Of a stretch of 64,000 nucleotides of DNA, positions 1 through 11,700 are shown piece after piece. Where the stretch lies: the NCBI GenBank assembly GCA_036571765.1, contig BROE01000007.1, positions 12,561,115-12,625,114 on the forward strand. The letters are read 5' to 3'. The translations under genes and the position numbers were made by a program. Position 1 is the stretch's first letter. Every line of letters starts with the position of its first letter. The notes under the pieces were generated by a model. The model saw only the letters and a program-made list of their open reading frames with translations. It was not told where the DNA came from and did not search any database. This stretch comes from Plecoglossus altivelis. Its lineage: Eukaryota; Chordata; Actinopteri; Osmeriformes; Plecoglossidae.

Positions 1-524
1 CCCCCAACACACACACAACACACACACGACTGTTCTTACAGAATCAGGTACTGCTTCGAACTTCAGGTCTTCCTTCACTCATCTGACACATCCTCTTCTC
101 AGGAGCGTCACAGGATCCCCCCCCCGCCTCCCCCTACCCCTCTCATCCTTGTACCTTCCGATCTCTCCCACATCTTAACAACCACCGCTGTGGGTAGTCG
201 AGACTGTGTCGTGTTTTTGTGCGTTATATTTGGTCGTTTGTATACAATGTGTGTGTGGAGAAGAGAATAGGTATGTGTGTTGTTGTCGCCATGTGGTTCC
301 TGTGCAGTCGGTCTGTGGTCATAAGATCTTCCACCGGATGAAGGCTTGTTTTACACACACATGCAGAGCGGTACAACTGACAACCATAGAGTCTCTCTGT
401 TTAAAAAAAAATCTCTGTCTCTCTTTTCTTCCTCTCTTCTTCTTTCATTCCCTCCCATCCTCTGTACCTCTTTCGTTCTTATTCCGTCTCTCACTTTCCT
501 CCCTGTCTTTCTCGCACCAACACA

Positions 525-747
525 GACAGGACTCTCACCAACACAGACAGCACACAGACAGCATTATCACCTACACAGACAGCACACAGACAGCACTCCA
601 ACCAATTCAGACAGCACACAGACAGCACTCTTACTCACACAGACAGCACACAGACAGCACTCTTACGTACACAGACAGCACACAGACAGCATTCTCACTT
701 ACACAGACAGCACACAGACAGCACTCTCACCAGCACACACAGCACTT
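525..747. repeat. 32-bp minisatellite, about 6.5 copies
   Basis: A 32-bp unit begins at 541 and recurs at 573, 605, 637, 669 and 701. Each unit carries two copies of acagacagc followed by a variable spacer (attatcacct, actccaacca, actcttactc and similar). The unit is not a multiple of three, so the peptide-like readings in several frames are artefacts. Confidence 0.9.
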
Positions 748-1088
748 TTAGCAACACAGACTCCTCTCCAAAGCTAGTTTACATTCTGTTGGATCAGATC
801 AACTCAATTATATTTGTTTGACCACATGTGCACATTTAAATCTTTCTTTATGTTTGCTAGGTAAACTTTAGAAGTAAACAGGGTCCAATTATTTCGACTT
901 GTTTTTTATTGATATGTTACACGGTCACGTTGGAGCAGACACTAGGCACACGTGCCGGTAAGAGCATGCTGTTTAAAACCTGTTTGGAAAGAGGAACTAA
1001 AAGCTAAAGCTACTGTGTTAATTCATTATTCAACATTCATAAAAAACGGCTCACTAGAAAACGACGTTCCTTTCTCTACCTTCTCTCC

Positions 1089-1122
<34 letters not shown>

Positions 1123-2214
1123 GTCTCTTACTGCCCCACTTTTAAAGTCTGGTCGCTTTACACGCCACCTCCCTCCCAGCTCTCTCACCCTCTCACCCTC
1201 TGGCTCTCTCTCCTCCTCTCCCTCTGCACGAACACAGTGGAATGTTCCGGTCTTCCTTCAGGTTGCAGTCGTTTTGCAACAATCGCGCTGCCAGACCGAA
1301 CTCAAGCACTGGTGGATGTGAGTTGCTAAGAGGAAGGCGACGATGAGGAGGGTGAGGTTGACAGGGAGGGTCGTTCCTGAACTCGGTTTGCAGCCACTGT
1401 CATGACAACTGGAGGTCTCTCTTTCGTAACGGTCCAAAGGAACACTCAGTCCCCCTTCCTCCTCCTCTCCTCCATAAGATGGTACATTTATCAGGCTCTT
1501 CTAGTTTAACCCGTTGCCCTTCGAGAGAGGAGCACTTCCTTGGAGAAGTCTTGTCGTTTAATCATTGATGCATCATGCTTCATTCATGCGCAGGGTTCGG
1601 CTCATCCTCCTGCCTCCTCTGCATGGCCGCTCCCATGGCAGCTCCCCGCACGCTTTGTTCGACGACGAACAATCGCGCTCTCCATCGTATCCTGACTGGG
1701 TGGCAATTCCCTGTCACGGAGTTACCGCGATAACGTGGACGGAAGAGAACCCCTCCCAAAGACACACCAAAAACACCTTCACTCAAGGTCACTCACATTG
1801 TACCTGCACAATAAGCGCTATCGCCATGTTCATTCAGCAATTAGCATTGAGCCTTGCTTGACAGATTGCTGTCTGGCAGGGACTGAGCCCCTATTGAGGA
1901 ACCATGTCAGTCTTTGAAGGAGCAGTATTTGACAGGCAGGCCTTTTCTCAGGGGGACCTTGTAGGCAACATGGGAGCAGGATCTGGCAGGATCCCCGTCC
2001 TTGGTGCTGTGAGGAGAAAGGCTAACGCAGTGGTTGTCATGGTGACACGGGCCCTGGTAATACTGTAATGATAAAGCCCCTCTGGATCGTGCCGCAGTAA
2101 ACACGCATGGGGAGACACACAGACACGCTCACACGGACGGGCAGACGCACACTGACCCACTGCGGGGGTCTCACTGAGGGGCGTGTCACCATTCCTGCTG
2201 GACCTCCACATTCT

Positions 2215-2440
2215 CTCCCTCTCTCTCTCTCTTCCTCCCTTTCTCTCTCCCTCTCCCTCTCTCTCTCTTCCTCTCTGTCTTCCTCTCTTTCTCCCTCCCT
2301 CTTTTTCCCTCTCTCTCTTCCTCTCCCTCTCTTTCTCCCTCCCTCTCTCTCCCTCTTTTTCTCCCTCTCTCTTCCTCCCTCCCTCCCTCTCCCTCTCTCA
2401 CTCTCTCTCTCTCTCTCTCTCACCATACCCTCTAGTGCCT
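2215..2440. repeat. CT-rich simple repeat
   Basis: About 225 bp is almost pure C and T on the + strand (ctctctcttcctccctttct-type runs). This polypyrimidine/polypurine tract lies inside kcnc3 intron 1 and has H-DNA potential. The long open frames on both strands are Leu/Ser or Arg/Glu artefacts. Confidence 0.9.
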
Positions 2441-3394
2441 GTTGGCACGGACTGTCTTGCATTCATACTCAACAGGGCTCTATCCGCCCTCCCTCTCTAT
2501 CTCTCTTTGTCTCCGAATCCCTCTTTCTCTCTCTGTCTTTCTCTATGTCTATTTGTCTCTCTCTCCCTCTCTGTCTCTCCATCCCCTCAGCATCCATCGC
2601 CACCGTTGGTGGCCTTTCTGTTTCCACTCGCCCTCTCATTCCACCACTTCTATCCTTTTATTGGCTCTCTCATTCACAGTCACCAGGTCCCTCCCTCCCG
2701 CTCCTTCCCTCCCGCTCCCTCCTCCCTCCCTCCTTCACTTTCATGAGTTAATCTGCCCTCCATCCACCAACAGCGGCAGTCGGGTCTCATAAAGTCCCAC
2801 CGACTGTGTCCACGCCTCATTGTCCTTTTCTCAATCGCCTTTCCCTCTCTCTCTTTCGCTCTCTCTCACTCACTCTCTGTCACCCTCTCCTGCTCACTCT
2901 CTCTCCCCCTCATCTCTCCCTTCTTCCTATCTCCTTTCCGTCGCTCTTAAATTTATGCTGATGATCTTATCCAAATCTAATTCTCAAGCTCAGAAAAACT
3001 GTGGGGCTTGAAGGTCATTGGCCTACATACATGTAGTTATGTGACATAGAGTTAGGGGTCTCCATGGGGGGGATCGTATATCAGGCTATGCTAATGAGCT
3101 TGGGCTCTGTGTCTGTATGAACATAGATTACTTAGGAGGCAGACCATCTACTGTCTTGTCCTCAAACCCATACACACACACACTCACATACACAACACGC
3201 ACACACAGACCCACACATGAGCACAGACACCATCAAACAAGTTCGCACAACTGGACACACACACCTAACCCCAATACTCTATCAAGTGGATAAGTGGCTC
3301 CATACTAAGCAGAGAGAGAGGGATGGAGGGATAAATACAGGAAGTGACAGAGTACTTCTCCTACTTTCATCCCTCCTCCTTCTTCCGATTATTC

Positions 3395-3672
3395 TCTCTC
3401 CAGGTTTCTCCGTCTCTCTCTCGCCCTCTCTCTCCATGTTTTTCGGTCTCTCTCTTGCCATGTTTCTCAGTGTCTCTCTCTCGCCCTCTCTCTCGCCCTC
3501 TCTCTCCATGTTTCTCAGTGTCTCTCTCTCGCCCTCTCTCTCAATGTTTCTCAGTCTCTCTCTCGCCCTCTCTCTCCATGTTTCTCAGTCTCTCTCTCTC
3601 CCTCCTTGTTTCTCAGTCTCTATCTCTCTCCCTCTCTCTTTCAACCTTTCTCTGTCTCCCCCCTCCCTCTGT
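3395..3672. repeat. Degenerate CT-rich minisatellite
   Basis: Imperfect units alternate a catgtttctcag-like core with runs of tctctctcgccctctctc; cores recur about every 25 to 47 bp between 3434 and 3615. It is intronic and not coding. Confidence 0.85.
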
Positions 3673-4512
3673 CCATCCTTCATGTGTGTCTCATAGCAGT
3701 GCTCAAATAGCTAGCACTTTGCCAAGTAGACAAACCCCATATGCCACACACACACAGACATGTACACACACCTGTGATCATGCAAGCTTGATGAATAGCC
3801 TGAAATGCATTGCATTAGTGGTCAAGCCAAGGAAGTACAGTATAATCTCATGGTGCAGTAGATCCTTCACTTAACATAATATACCCAGCTGAAAAAGCAT
3901 TGGCTCACGTGATGGATTGATCTATTGATTTTCTGTGCTGTTCTTGCACTTGAGGAAAATCACATTTGCAGCGCATATAATTGAAGTAGCAACAATACTG
4001 TAAATATTGATGGAGGAGGATACTGCACAGGACGTTGTCACTAAGTGCACCAACCTTTCTATCAACCTCATGCTTTTCAGTCAGTCTGCCACCATTCAAA
4101 GTTTGCACTTTCTCTCTGCGTGCAGTGTCTACCTGTACTGTACCATCGCAGCCACCTTTTCCTGTTCTCTCACCTGACATCTGACCTCTGGTTTCTAATC
4201 CAATCATCCTTTTTTTGGGTCTAGATTCAGCTACTCTCCCTGCAGCACTCCCTGCTGCATCTCCCCATTCATCTACCTTTTGTCTCATCCAGCCTGCCTC
4301 TCTCCCTCCCTCCCCCTTCCTCCCTACGACTCTCCCTCTTCCTCCCTCTCCTTCGCCCTCCCTCTTTTTGACTCACCCTCCCTCTCTTCTTTCTGTCCCT
4401 GCCTCTTCCTGAGTCCCCCTCCCTCCCTTAGTCTCACCACCTGTGCAGCCTACATATCAGATTTGATGTGACTGCAGTTTTTCCAAAGTTACTTTTTTTG
4501 AGGGATGGCTAA

Positions 4513-4572
4513 TGGCCTGTGAATATGTGTGTGTGTGTGTGTGTGTGAGTGAGTGTGTGAGTGAGTGTGTGA
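4513..4572. repeat. (TG)n / GTGA microsatellite
   Basis: A run of tgtgtgtg passes into gtgagtgagtgtgtgagtg repeats. It is intronic simple sequence. A second TG tract lies at about 4890-4912. Confidence 0.85.
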
Positions 4573-7500
4573 GTGTGCATACAAGAGGGCTAATGTTCAA
4601 GACAACAGACGTCTGGGAGCTAACTTGAAAGGTATTCCTTCCAGCACTAACGCTGCACCTACTACTAAAGCTAAGACTACCACAATGCTCCTTGTCAACA
4701 TAACCCTCTATTCTCCCAATCAACATGTATCCTTCTGCTGTCAACCACGCAGCTGTGGGAACAGTTCCTGACCAATCAGAGAGCTCCCTCAGCAGGTCCC
4801 CCTGGTTCCTCTGGTCTCTGGGATGGGGGTGGCGGGTGGACGGGAGACGGGACTGAATCTGATCTGTGTGTCTGTGTGCGTGTGCATTTCGCATGTGTGT
4901 GTGTGTGTGTGTTCACGATACAGAGGGGGAGAGCACTGCAGCAATCTGAAAAAGTAGGTCAGACGCAGACTAGCGAGAAACATGGCAGAGAGGGAGAAGA
5001 GGAGGGAACAGGGAGGCTGAAGAGGGAGAGATAGAGAGAACGTGAAGGATCGGAAAGAGGTGAAGAACACAAGGTAGCCACAACTAGGAGAGAGGCAGAA
5101 AGAGAGAGAGAGAGAGCGGTAGAAGGTCTGACAGGAGGAGAGCGAGAATGATCCCCAGCTGTGTGAGAATGAAGTTTCTCTTCAATCAATACAATGGATG
5201 GAGGCTGGTTTGGTGTGATCTGGTTTACAGTATGTTGCCTCATCTAGAAGGAGCTTACGTAAATTTTTAGAGGTTTGTCACACACACAAAACCTGAATAC
5301 CACCAACATCGCCTGAAAGCACATGCAAATGCATCTCCACATATATGGACATACTGTATGTTAATCCCTTATTACTGCTAGCCCAATCAAATTCCTTGAC
5401 ACTGGCTGTATTTCTATAAGTGCCGTTATGACTGACTTGCGTATGCCACAGGCTAATGCCATGCGGCTAATCGCTACTATTTTTACTGTAGCTGTCTTGG
5501 GATTATGTACGTCGTGGATCTAGTTCCTGTCAAGAAAAGAGAGACGAATGTTAACTTTCGTTATGAGGCCTGACGATGAGCGGGGGGGAGATTGGGGTTC
5601 ATGTTGATGCTAAGAAACAGGAGCCAATGACGAAGCTCACAATCTCTCAATTTTGCCCGTGCTATCTTCTTGTAGTCTTTGGAGTATAATCCTTTCATGC
5701 CGTCTCGATATTTACATATGGGATGCAAATAACATATTGGAAACGCGCGTTGGGAAACGCGCACACAACAATGAAGGCACTCAAGGTTTTCACGTACATC
5801 GGGCTACACTCCAGTGGGATTTTTTTGTCGTCTCCTCCGGCCATGTCTGTTATGTATTATTTATTTGATAATGCACAAAGTCTTCTGACATCTATAAATA
5901 CACCACTGACCGAGTACCAATGGACCGCTGTGGGGAAACGGGAAGGTTAGAACCATGAACACACTGTATTAGCACGCCAATGTAATTGAGTCAAGAACAA
6001 CCGAACGGACCCGCATAATGAGGTCCTTCCCCACGCACTCAGTCCACTTACGGGCTGCCTCGACAGCAAAGCCTGGGAAAACAAATCGCCGAAATGAGCG
6101 GTTGAAAAGCGATCGCAGCCGAAGCCTGAAAACACATACGAAAACGATTATGTCCTTGTCTCGTTGTGTTAAGGGTTAGAATAAACGCTATACGTATTTT
6201 GCGTGAACTGTATCTAGAAAGAAAGAAAAAAAAACTACAATCTATTCCCACTGAAACGGAGTCACTGGAAGATAACTGCTTGGGCGGATTGCAGATTTCA
6301 GCTTCGGACCACTTTTAAGACTGCTCTGTTTTTGCTTTCCATCCAGGAAACGTGCCCCGAGGAGAGTTTTGGATGGGGACGAGCAGAGAGATGCCAGACA
6401 TTGTAGAATGGAAATGATGGCTTACAGGTCAGATTCTCAAGGGAGGCAGGATATTGAAGGCTGTGTTCAACCAGCTATGGAAACGTACTAATGACACTAA
6501 CACACTGATGTTTTTGTCGAGTGTTGAGATCATTTTCCACCAGATGTCTGACCGTGGCGTGTGTGTGGGTAGCCTGACAGAACACACCATTTTAACCCCA
6601 TAAACATACATGCTCTAAATGAAGTGGGCAGGTTGACATGGTCAGGGAGCAAACCCCATCCATCTCCCATCAGACCAATAGGACATCAGGGTTGGGACAG
6701 TCAGGGGTCAGTGTGTTTAACCCCTCAAGTGCTGGGCATGTTCCAGTCCTTCCTCGGTGCTCAGTGAGACGTACCAGTGAACTCCCTGCTGCCTGCTCCT
6801 TCCTCGTCTCTCTCTCTCTTGTTCTCCTGTCTCTCTCCTTCTCTTTCTCTCCTTCTCTCTCTCTCTCTCTTCCTCGCTCTCCAAAGTCTGGATGGAACAC
6901 TGAGAGTCTTGCAACACAGCCCTGTTTGGGGAAAGTTTGAGTTGTTCCAAAGGTTTACTTCCAGTGTGTGTGTGTCCTATGTGTGTGTTGTGTGTGTGTG
7001 GTGGTGTGTGTGTGTGTGCTGTCTGTGCATGTGTGTATATAATCTGTCTCACTGCTCTGCTTTTGTGTATTGTCATTCCTTTTTGCTAAGTTATATGTGT
7101 GTGTGTGCTGTGGTGTGTCCCCCCCCATCCTCTTCTCTTCATCTCCTCCTTGTTTCGGCGCTGATGCCGGTGATGGAATCATATTCTGCATTCTTCTCAT
7201 TCCACCCGGAGTCCCCTCCCCCTTCGCTCTGTTCCGCAGGTTTATGACGTGTGTCTCCCCAGTTTTTTTCCTTTCTTTTTTTTTACGATAGCTTTTCTCC
7301 TTGGGTTGTCATGCCGATGACCGTCGCAGCCGTTTTCCGAGTGTCAGATGGAATAACACTGTATAAACATCATGCCTGGTAACAGTGTGACCCTGCAGTT
7401 CACCCTGAAGGTCAACAATTATCTCTCTTTAGTGTCTAGTCAGGCTTTACATAATCCTGGCTTATTATCTCACAACACAGAGTAGTCCCCTGCAGTGCCC

Positions 7501-7775
7501 TGCAGTCGCCCAGATAACTCGAGTCGTGCTGTTTTCCCCTGTAGCTTGCATGGTAATGTAAGTGGGAGAAACCCGTCACTCATCTATCTCTCTCTGTGTG
7601 GTGTTTCAGTTCACCGGCCTGACTGTATGTGGATGGTTGCATTTCTGAATTTCTGATTATTCTCCTCCCTCACCCCATCTTTCTCCCCCCCATATTTCTT
7701 CCCCCCATCTTTCTCTCCACCCTCCATCTTTCTCTCCCTCCACCCATCCGCCCTTCCCTTCTCGTTGTTCTCCAG

Positions 7776-8757
7776 TACGTGGCGTTTGGTTCCCTCCTCT
7801 TCATCCTGATCTCCATCTCCACCTTCTGCATGGAGACGCACGAGGCCTTCAACACCATCTACAACAAGACGGAGAACGTGACCGTGGGGAACGTGACCCG
7901 CGAGGAGATCGTCTACGAGGTGGTGACCGACAGCTGGCTGACGTACGTGGAGGGCATGTGCGTCATCTGGTTCACCATCGAGGTGATGATGCGCGTCATC
8001 TTCTGCCCGGACAAGGCTGAGTTCTTCAAGAGTACCCTCAACATCATTGACTTCATCGCCATCCTGCCTTTCTACCTGGAGGTGGGGCTGAGTGGCCTGT
8101 CTTCCAAGGCCGCCAAAGATGTCCTGGGGTTCCTGCGCGTGGTGCGTTTCGTCCGCATCCTCCGAATCTTCAAGCTGACCCGCCACTTTGTGGGGCTCCG
8201 CGTGCTCGGCCACACCCTGCGTGCCAGCACCAACGAGTTCCTCCTCCTCATCATCTTCCTCGCCCTCGGCGTGCTCATCTTCGCCACCATGATCTACTAC
8301 GCCGAGCGCATCGGGGCCGACCCCGCCGACCCAACTGCCAGCGCCCACACCAACTTCAAGAACATTCCAATCGGCTTCTGGTGGGCGGTGGTCACCATGA
8401 CCACCCTGGGCTACGGAGACATGTACCCAGAGACGTGGTCAGGCATGCTGGTGGGCGCGCTGTGCGCCTTGGCGGGCGTGCTGACCATCGCCATGCCCGT
8501 GCCCGTCATCGTCAACAACTTCGGTATGTACTATTCCCTGGCCATGGCCAAGCAGAAGCTGCCCAAGAAGAAGAACAAGCACATTCCTCGGGCCCCTCAG
8601 CCCGGCTCTCCTAACTACTGCAAGCCCGACGCCCTGGCTATGGCCACTGCCTCCCCTCAAAGGATCCTGGGAAACGTACTTGGTGGGGTGATGGGGCCTG
8701 GAGGCCTCTCAGGGGACTGCCCTCTGGCTCAAGAGGAGATCATAGAGATAAACAGAG
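7776..8757 (+). CDS. kcnc3: kcnc3 exon 2: S1-S6 membrane core
   Basis: This 982-nt exon runs from acceptor ttctccag to donor acagag|gtgaga. It encodes S1 (YVAFGSLLFILISISTF), an S1-S2 loop with three N-glycosylation sequons (NKT, NVT, NVT), S2, S3 (NIIDFIAILPFYLEVGL), S4 with regularly spaced arginines (LRVVRFVRILRIFK then LTRH), S5 (LLLIIFLALGVLIFATMIYY), the pore helix, the selectivity filter TLGYGDMYPETW, and S6 with the PVP hinge (AMPVPVIVNNF). The cytoplasmic tail then begins. The frame is open throughout and the third positions are GC-rich, unlike the flanking introns. All residues needed for voltage sensing and K+ selectivity are visible, so the exon looks functional. Confidence 0.96.
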
Positions 8758-11700
8758 GTGAGACGTTTCCATTTTGGGTGCCCCTTCAGTAGCCGTGTTA
8801 GCAAGTTAGCCTTCGTGTTTGGCTAGCGTTGTTGGGTTCCTGCCACCCTTCGGGCAGATCGAGAGTTAGCGTCCTTGCGTAAGCTGTTGTTTAGTTTCAC
8901 CTGTCTTCAGGACAAACAGTGACTTAGCGTAGCTAAACATCCTTGACTCAAGGGACCTTGATGATTCACATCAGCGCAACACGAAGTTTAGCTGAGCATC
9001 TGTGCTTTGCCACGTCTCCTCCAGGCTGGGGAAGCACAAATTACCCAGACTTCTATTTCTGGGTAAGAGCTCATCGAACTTTTACAGTTTAGCAGACCTA
9101 CATCCCATCAAACGAAGACAGGGATTTGCACACTAAGTAAGGGAAATCCGCCGCACTAGGAACTTTGGAATCAGAATGTTCAGTGTCAGCTAGTGATACC
9201 CAGTAATGAAGCAGTCTTTCAAATCCGCAGAAGGGCGGGGGAGGAGGAAACCGAGGGTGTCTTTCTCCGAAAGGTAACGTTAGCCGTTTCAAGACGGCCC
9301 GCGGAGCGTACTCTAGCTCCAGCCAGAAGACATCCAGGCCCATCAGAACTCATCTGTAATTTATGATCAACTTGCGTGTCCACATTTGCCGTAAGGCGTC
9401 CATCTGCCAGGGAAGAACAAACTGTTAAAAGAGAAATGAAACTTAATTGGAGCCTCAGTATAAAAAAACAACCTACATATTTGAGTGAGGACATATTCAA
9501 TGGGTTAATTACGTCTATTTGCCAGCCTATCTATAAATTACATTGTTGCGAATTTCACTTCAAGTCTTTGGTATACATACACTCATGTGTATGTTTGCGG
9601 AAGTGAAATTGCTTGCGCAATAAGAACACTGTTATTGTGCAAGCGCTTTCCCCTCCGTAAACACACAGAGACATACACGCTGTATTCAGAACAGCTTCAG
9701 ATTGTGTTGGTGTACTGCTGAGTTGGAACCCGTGCTTGTGATTCGGTTTGACAGCTGCGTCCAAAGATATAACCTCCAGTCACCCTGTACACATAGCACA
9801 AACACAGACGCAGCACGCACGGACAACTTTCGGCGTTTAGTTCACCATACCAGAGAGAACTGATATGGTGCCCTCACCCTGATGTTACTAGGCAACATCA
9901 TATCACCCCCCCCCCCCCCATCAATGTAAAATATAGGGATGGATACATCTGTCGTGCTAAAGATACACCAGTTTCATATGACCACGAGGCCCTCAGGCCT
10001 GGCTGGGCTTCAGGGACAGCTGAAACCAATGCTCTGATGAGCCGTTTGCCAGTTCAAGGAAATTAACCATTAAAGTCAAATGTATTTGACACTGACAATA
10101 TGATAACCCTTCATTAACCTTGTTGCGTAACTGCCCCTAAGGTTAAATGTTTCGCCCTCCATTTCCAGTTTAAAAAAAACTTTTTTTTAACTAATTAGTA
10201 AGTCAGAACTGGTGATCTAAAGTGGGGACAAGTTGCCATTTCTACGATCTTTGTTCCGACAAAGTATCTCACAAAAACACGCTTGAATCTGTCCTAGTCC
10301 GGGTACGCAGCCTGTCATCGCCCGGACACTAAGCCTCAGTCTGCAATCCCTCTCCCCCCTCTCTCCCCTCCATCTCCCCCCCCCCTCCATCTCCCCCTCC
10401 ATCTCCCCCCCCCCCCCCTCCATCCCCCTCCCCCCTGCGCTGCAGATTCCAAGCAGAACGGCGACGCCGCGTCTGCCGCCCTGGCTAACGAGGACTGCCC
10501 CACCATCGACCAGGTGTTGAGCCCAGACGAAAGGAGCCCGGCTGGACGGGGTGGCATTACCCGGGAACGCTACCAGCAGGACCGCGCCTGCTTCCTGCTC
10601 AACACCAGGGAATTCCGCGCCACAGATGGGAATGTGCGGAAAGGTACGTTTCTCCTCGGGGGACGGACACACAAACACACACCACTGACGTAAACACAGG
10701 CACACCAGCGGCAGTAGAGGCATGAGGGATGATAGTGCTAGATCCTCCCCTTTACACGCACAGGGCAGGTGCACATATGCTCTCACGCTGACTTTGTAGA
10801 GACAGGAGAACATACGATTTATATGTGAAGCAACACGTCATGATATTCGTCGGAGCTAAGGCTGTTTTAGCGACTTGAAGCTCCAGTCACAGAAACAGAC
10901 ACACACATCATGCAAACAGAAAACTTTGGCTCTGCTCTCCTCTGCCTCTTTCCACCTCATCACATCCATGTTGTCTTGGTCTCCATCACCCTCGGACCTT
11001 TGTTCTGCTGTCTTTTCTCTCTCTCGCTCTCTTTCTTTTTTTCCCCTCACTCTTCTCACTGTAATCACATCGTTGTCTTCCATTTTTATCACGCCGTCCT
11101 TGTGTTTATTTATGTGTCTCATACTGGCTCTCTCTCTCTCTCTTGCTCTGTCTAATGGCTCAGACAGTATACCATGGCATTAATTTTCTTCTTGTCACGT
11201 CTGTTTCTTTCTCTCCCTCTCTCCTTCCCTCTTGCCCTCCTCCCCAACCATTTTCTGTGTTGGCTCCTACCTCTCCCTTGTTAATGCCTGCCTCCCCCCC
11301 TCCTCCCCCCCCCTGCCCCGCCCTCTTTTCCGCCTTTCTCTCTCCCTCCCCACCATCCTCAACCCCATATTTAATCCATATTCCCATTCTGTTCCGGCCT
11401 CGCTTCATTTTTATAATTTTTTTGGGGATGTACATTCCTCCCTTTGATCCCTTGTGCTCTTTCCTACTGATACTGAAACCTAAAACCTCAACCCATCTCT
11501 TGACTGTTGCAACAATCCCTTGACCACCTCCACCACCACCACCACCTAACCAACCTGCACCAAACACTCCCTCACACTCCTCCCAAACGCTCCACACCCC
11601 TTGTTGACAACTAACTAGAGGCCGCAGCTCTCCCTGACTCCCCCTTGACTGAGGATTGGTATAAGCTGGAAGGGTCACTGTTACAGCAGGACCTCAATGC

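Larger units (their letters stand above)
1..7775 (+). other. kcnc3: kcnc3 intron 1 (3' part), no exon seen
   Basis: This stretch precedes the first kcnc3 exon in the window, which opens directly at the S1 segment. The N-terminal T1 exon that all Kv3 genes need is not found here on either strand, so it should lie left of the window and this is most of intron 1. It contains microsatellites and minisatellites (525-747, 1081-1126, 2215-2440, 2820-2935, 3395-3672, 4513-4572, 4890-4912, 6960-7030) plus unique sequence. The open frames over the CT tracts are low-complexity Leu/Ser/Pro or Arg/Glu strings without conservation. The 3' end is a pyrimidine-rich tract ending in ttctccag. That it is an intron is inferred. 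Confidence 0.7.

Noticed and set aside
206..777. Open frames over the 525-747 minisatellite
   Set aside because: The repeat unit is 32 bp, so the frames shift every unit; the apparent proteins are repeat artefacts.
2037..2751. Long open frames on both strands over CT-rich DNA (Leu/Ser/Pro or Arg/Glu strings)
   Set aside because: They are translations of a dinucleotide-like repeat, open in several frames at once, with no conserved motif or splice context.
1..7775. Search for the Kv3 T1-domain exon (NVGG-type motif)
   Set aside because: No such frame was found on the + strand; the exon should lie outside the window.
11143..11678. Open frames on both strands between kcnc3 exon 3 and last exon A
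   Set aside because: Pyrimidine-rich sequence; only the phase 1 frame from 11619 shows Kv3.3 similarity.
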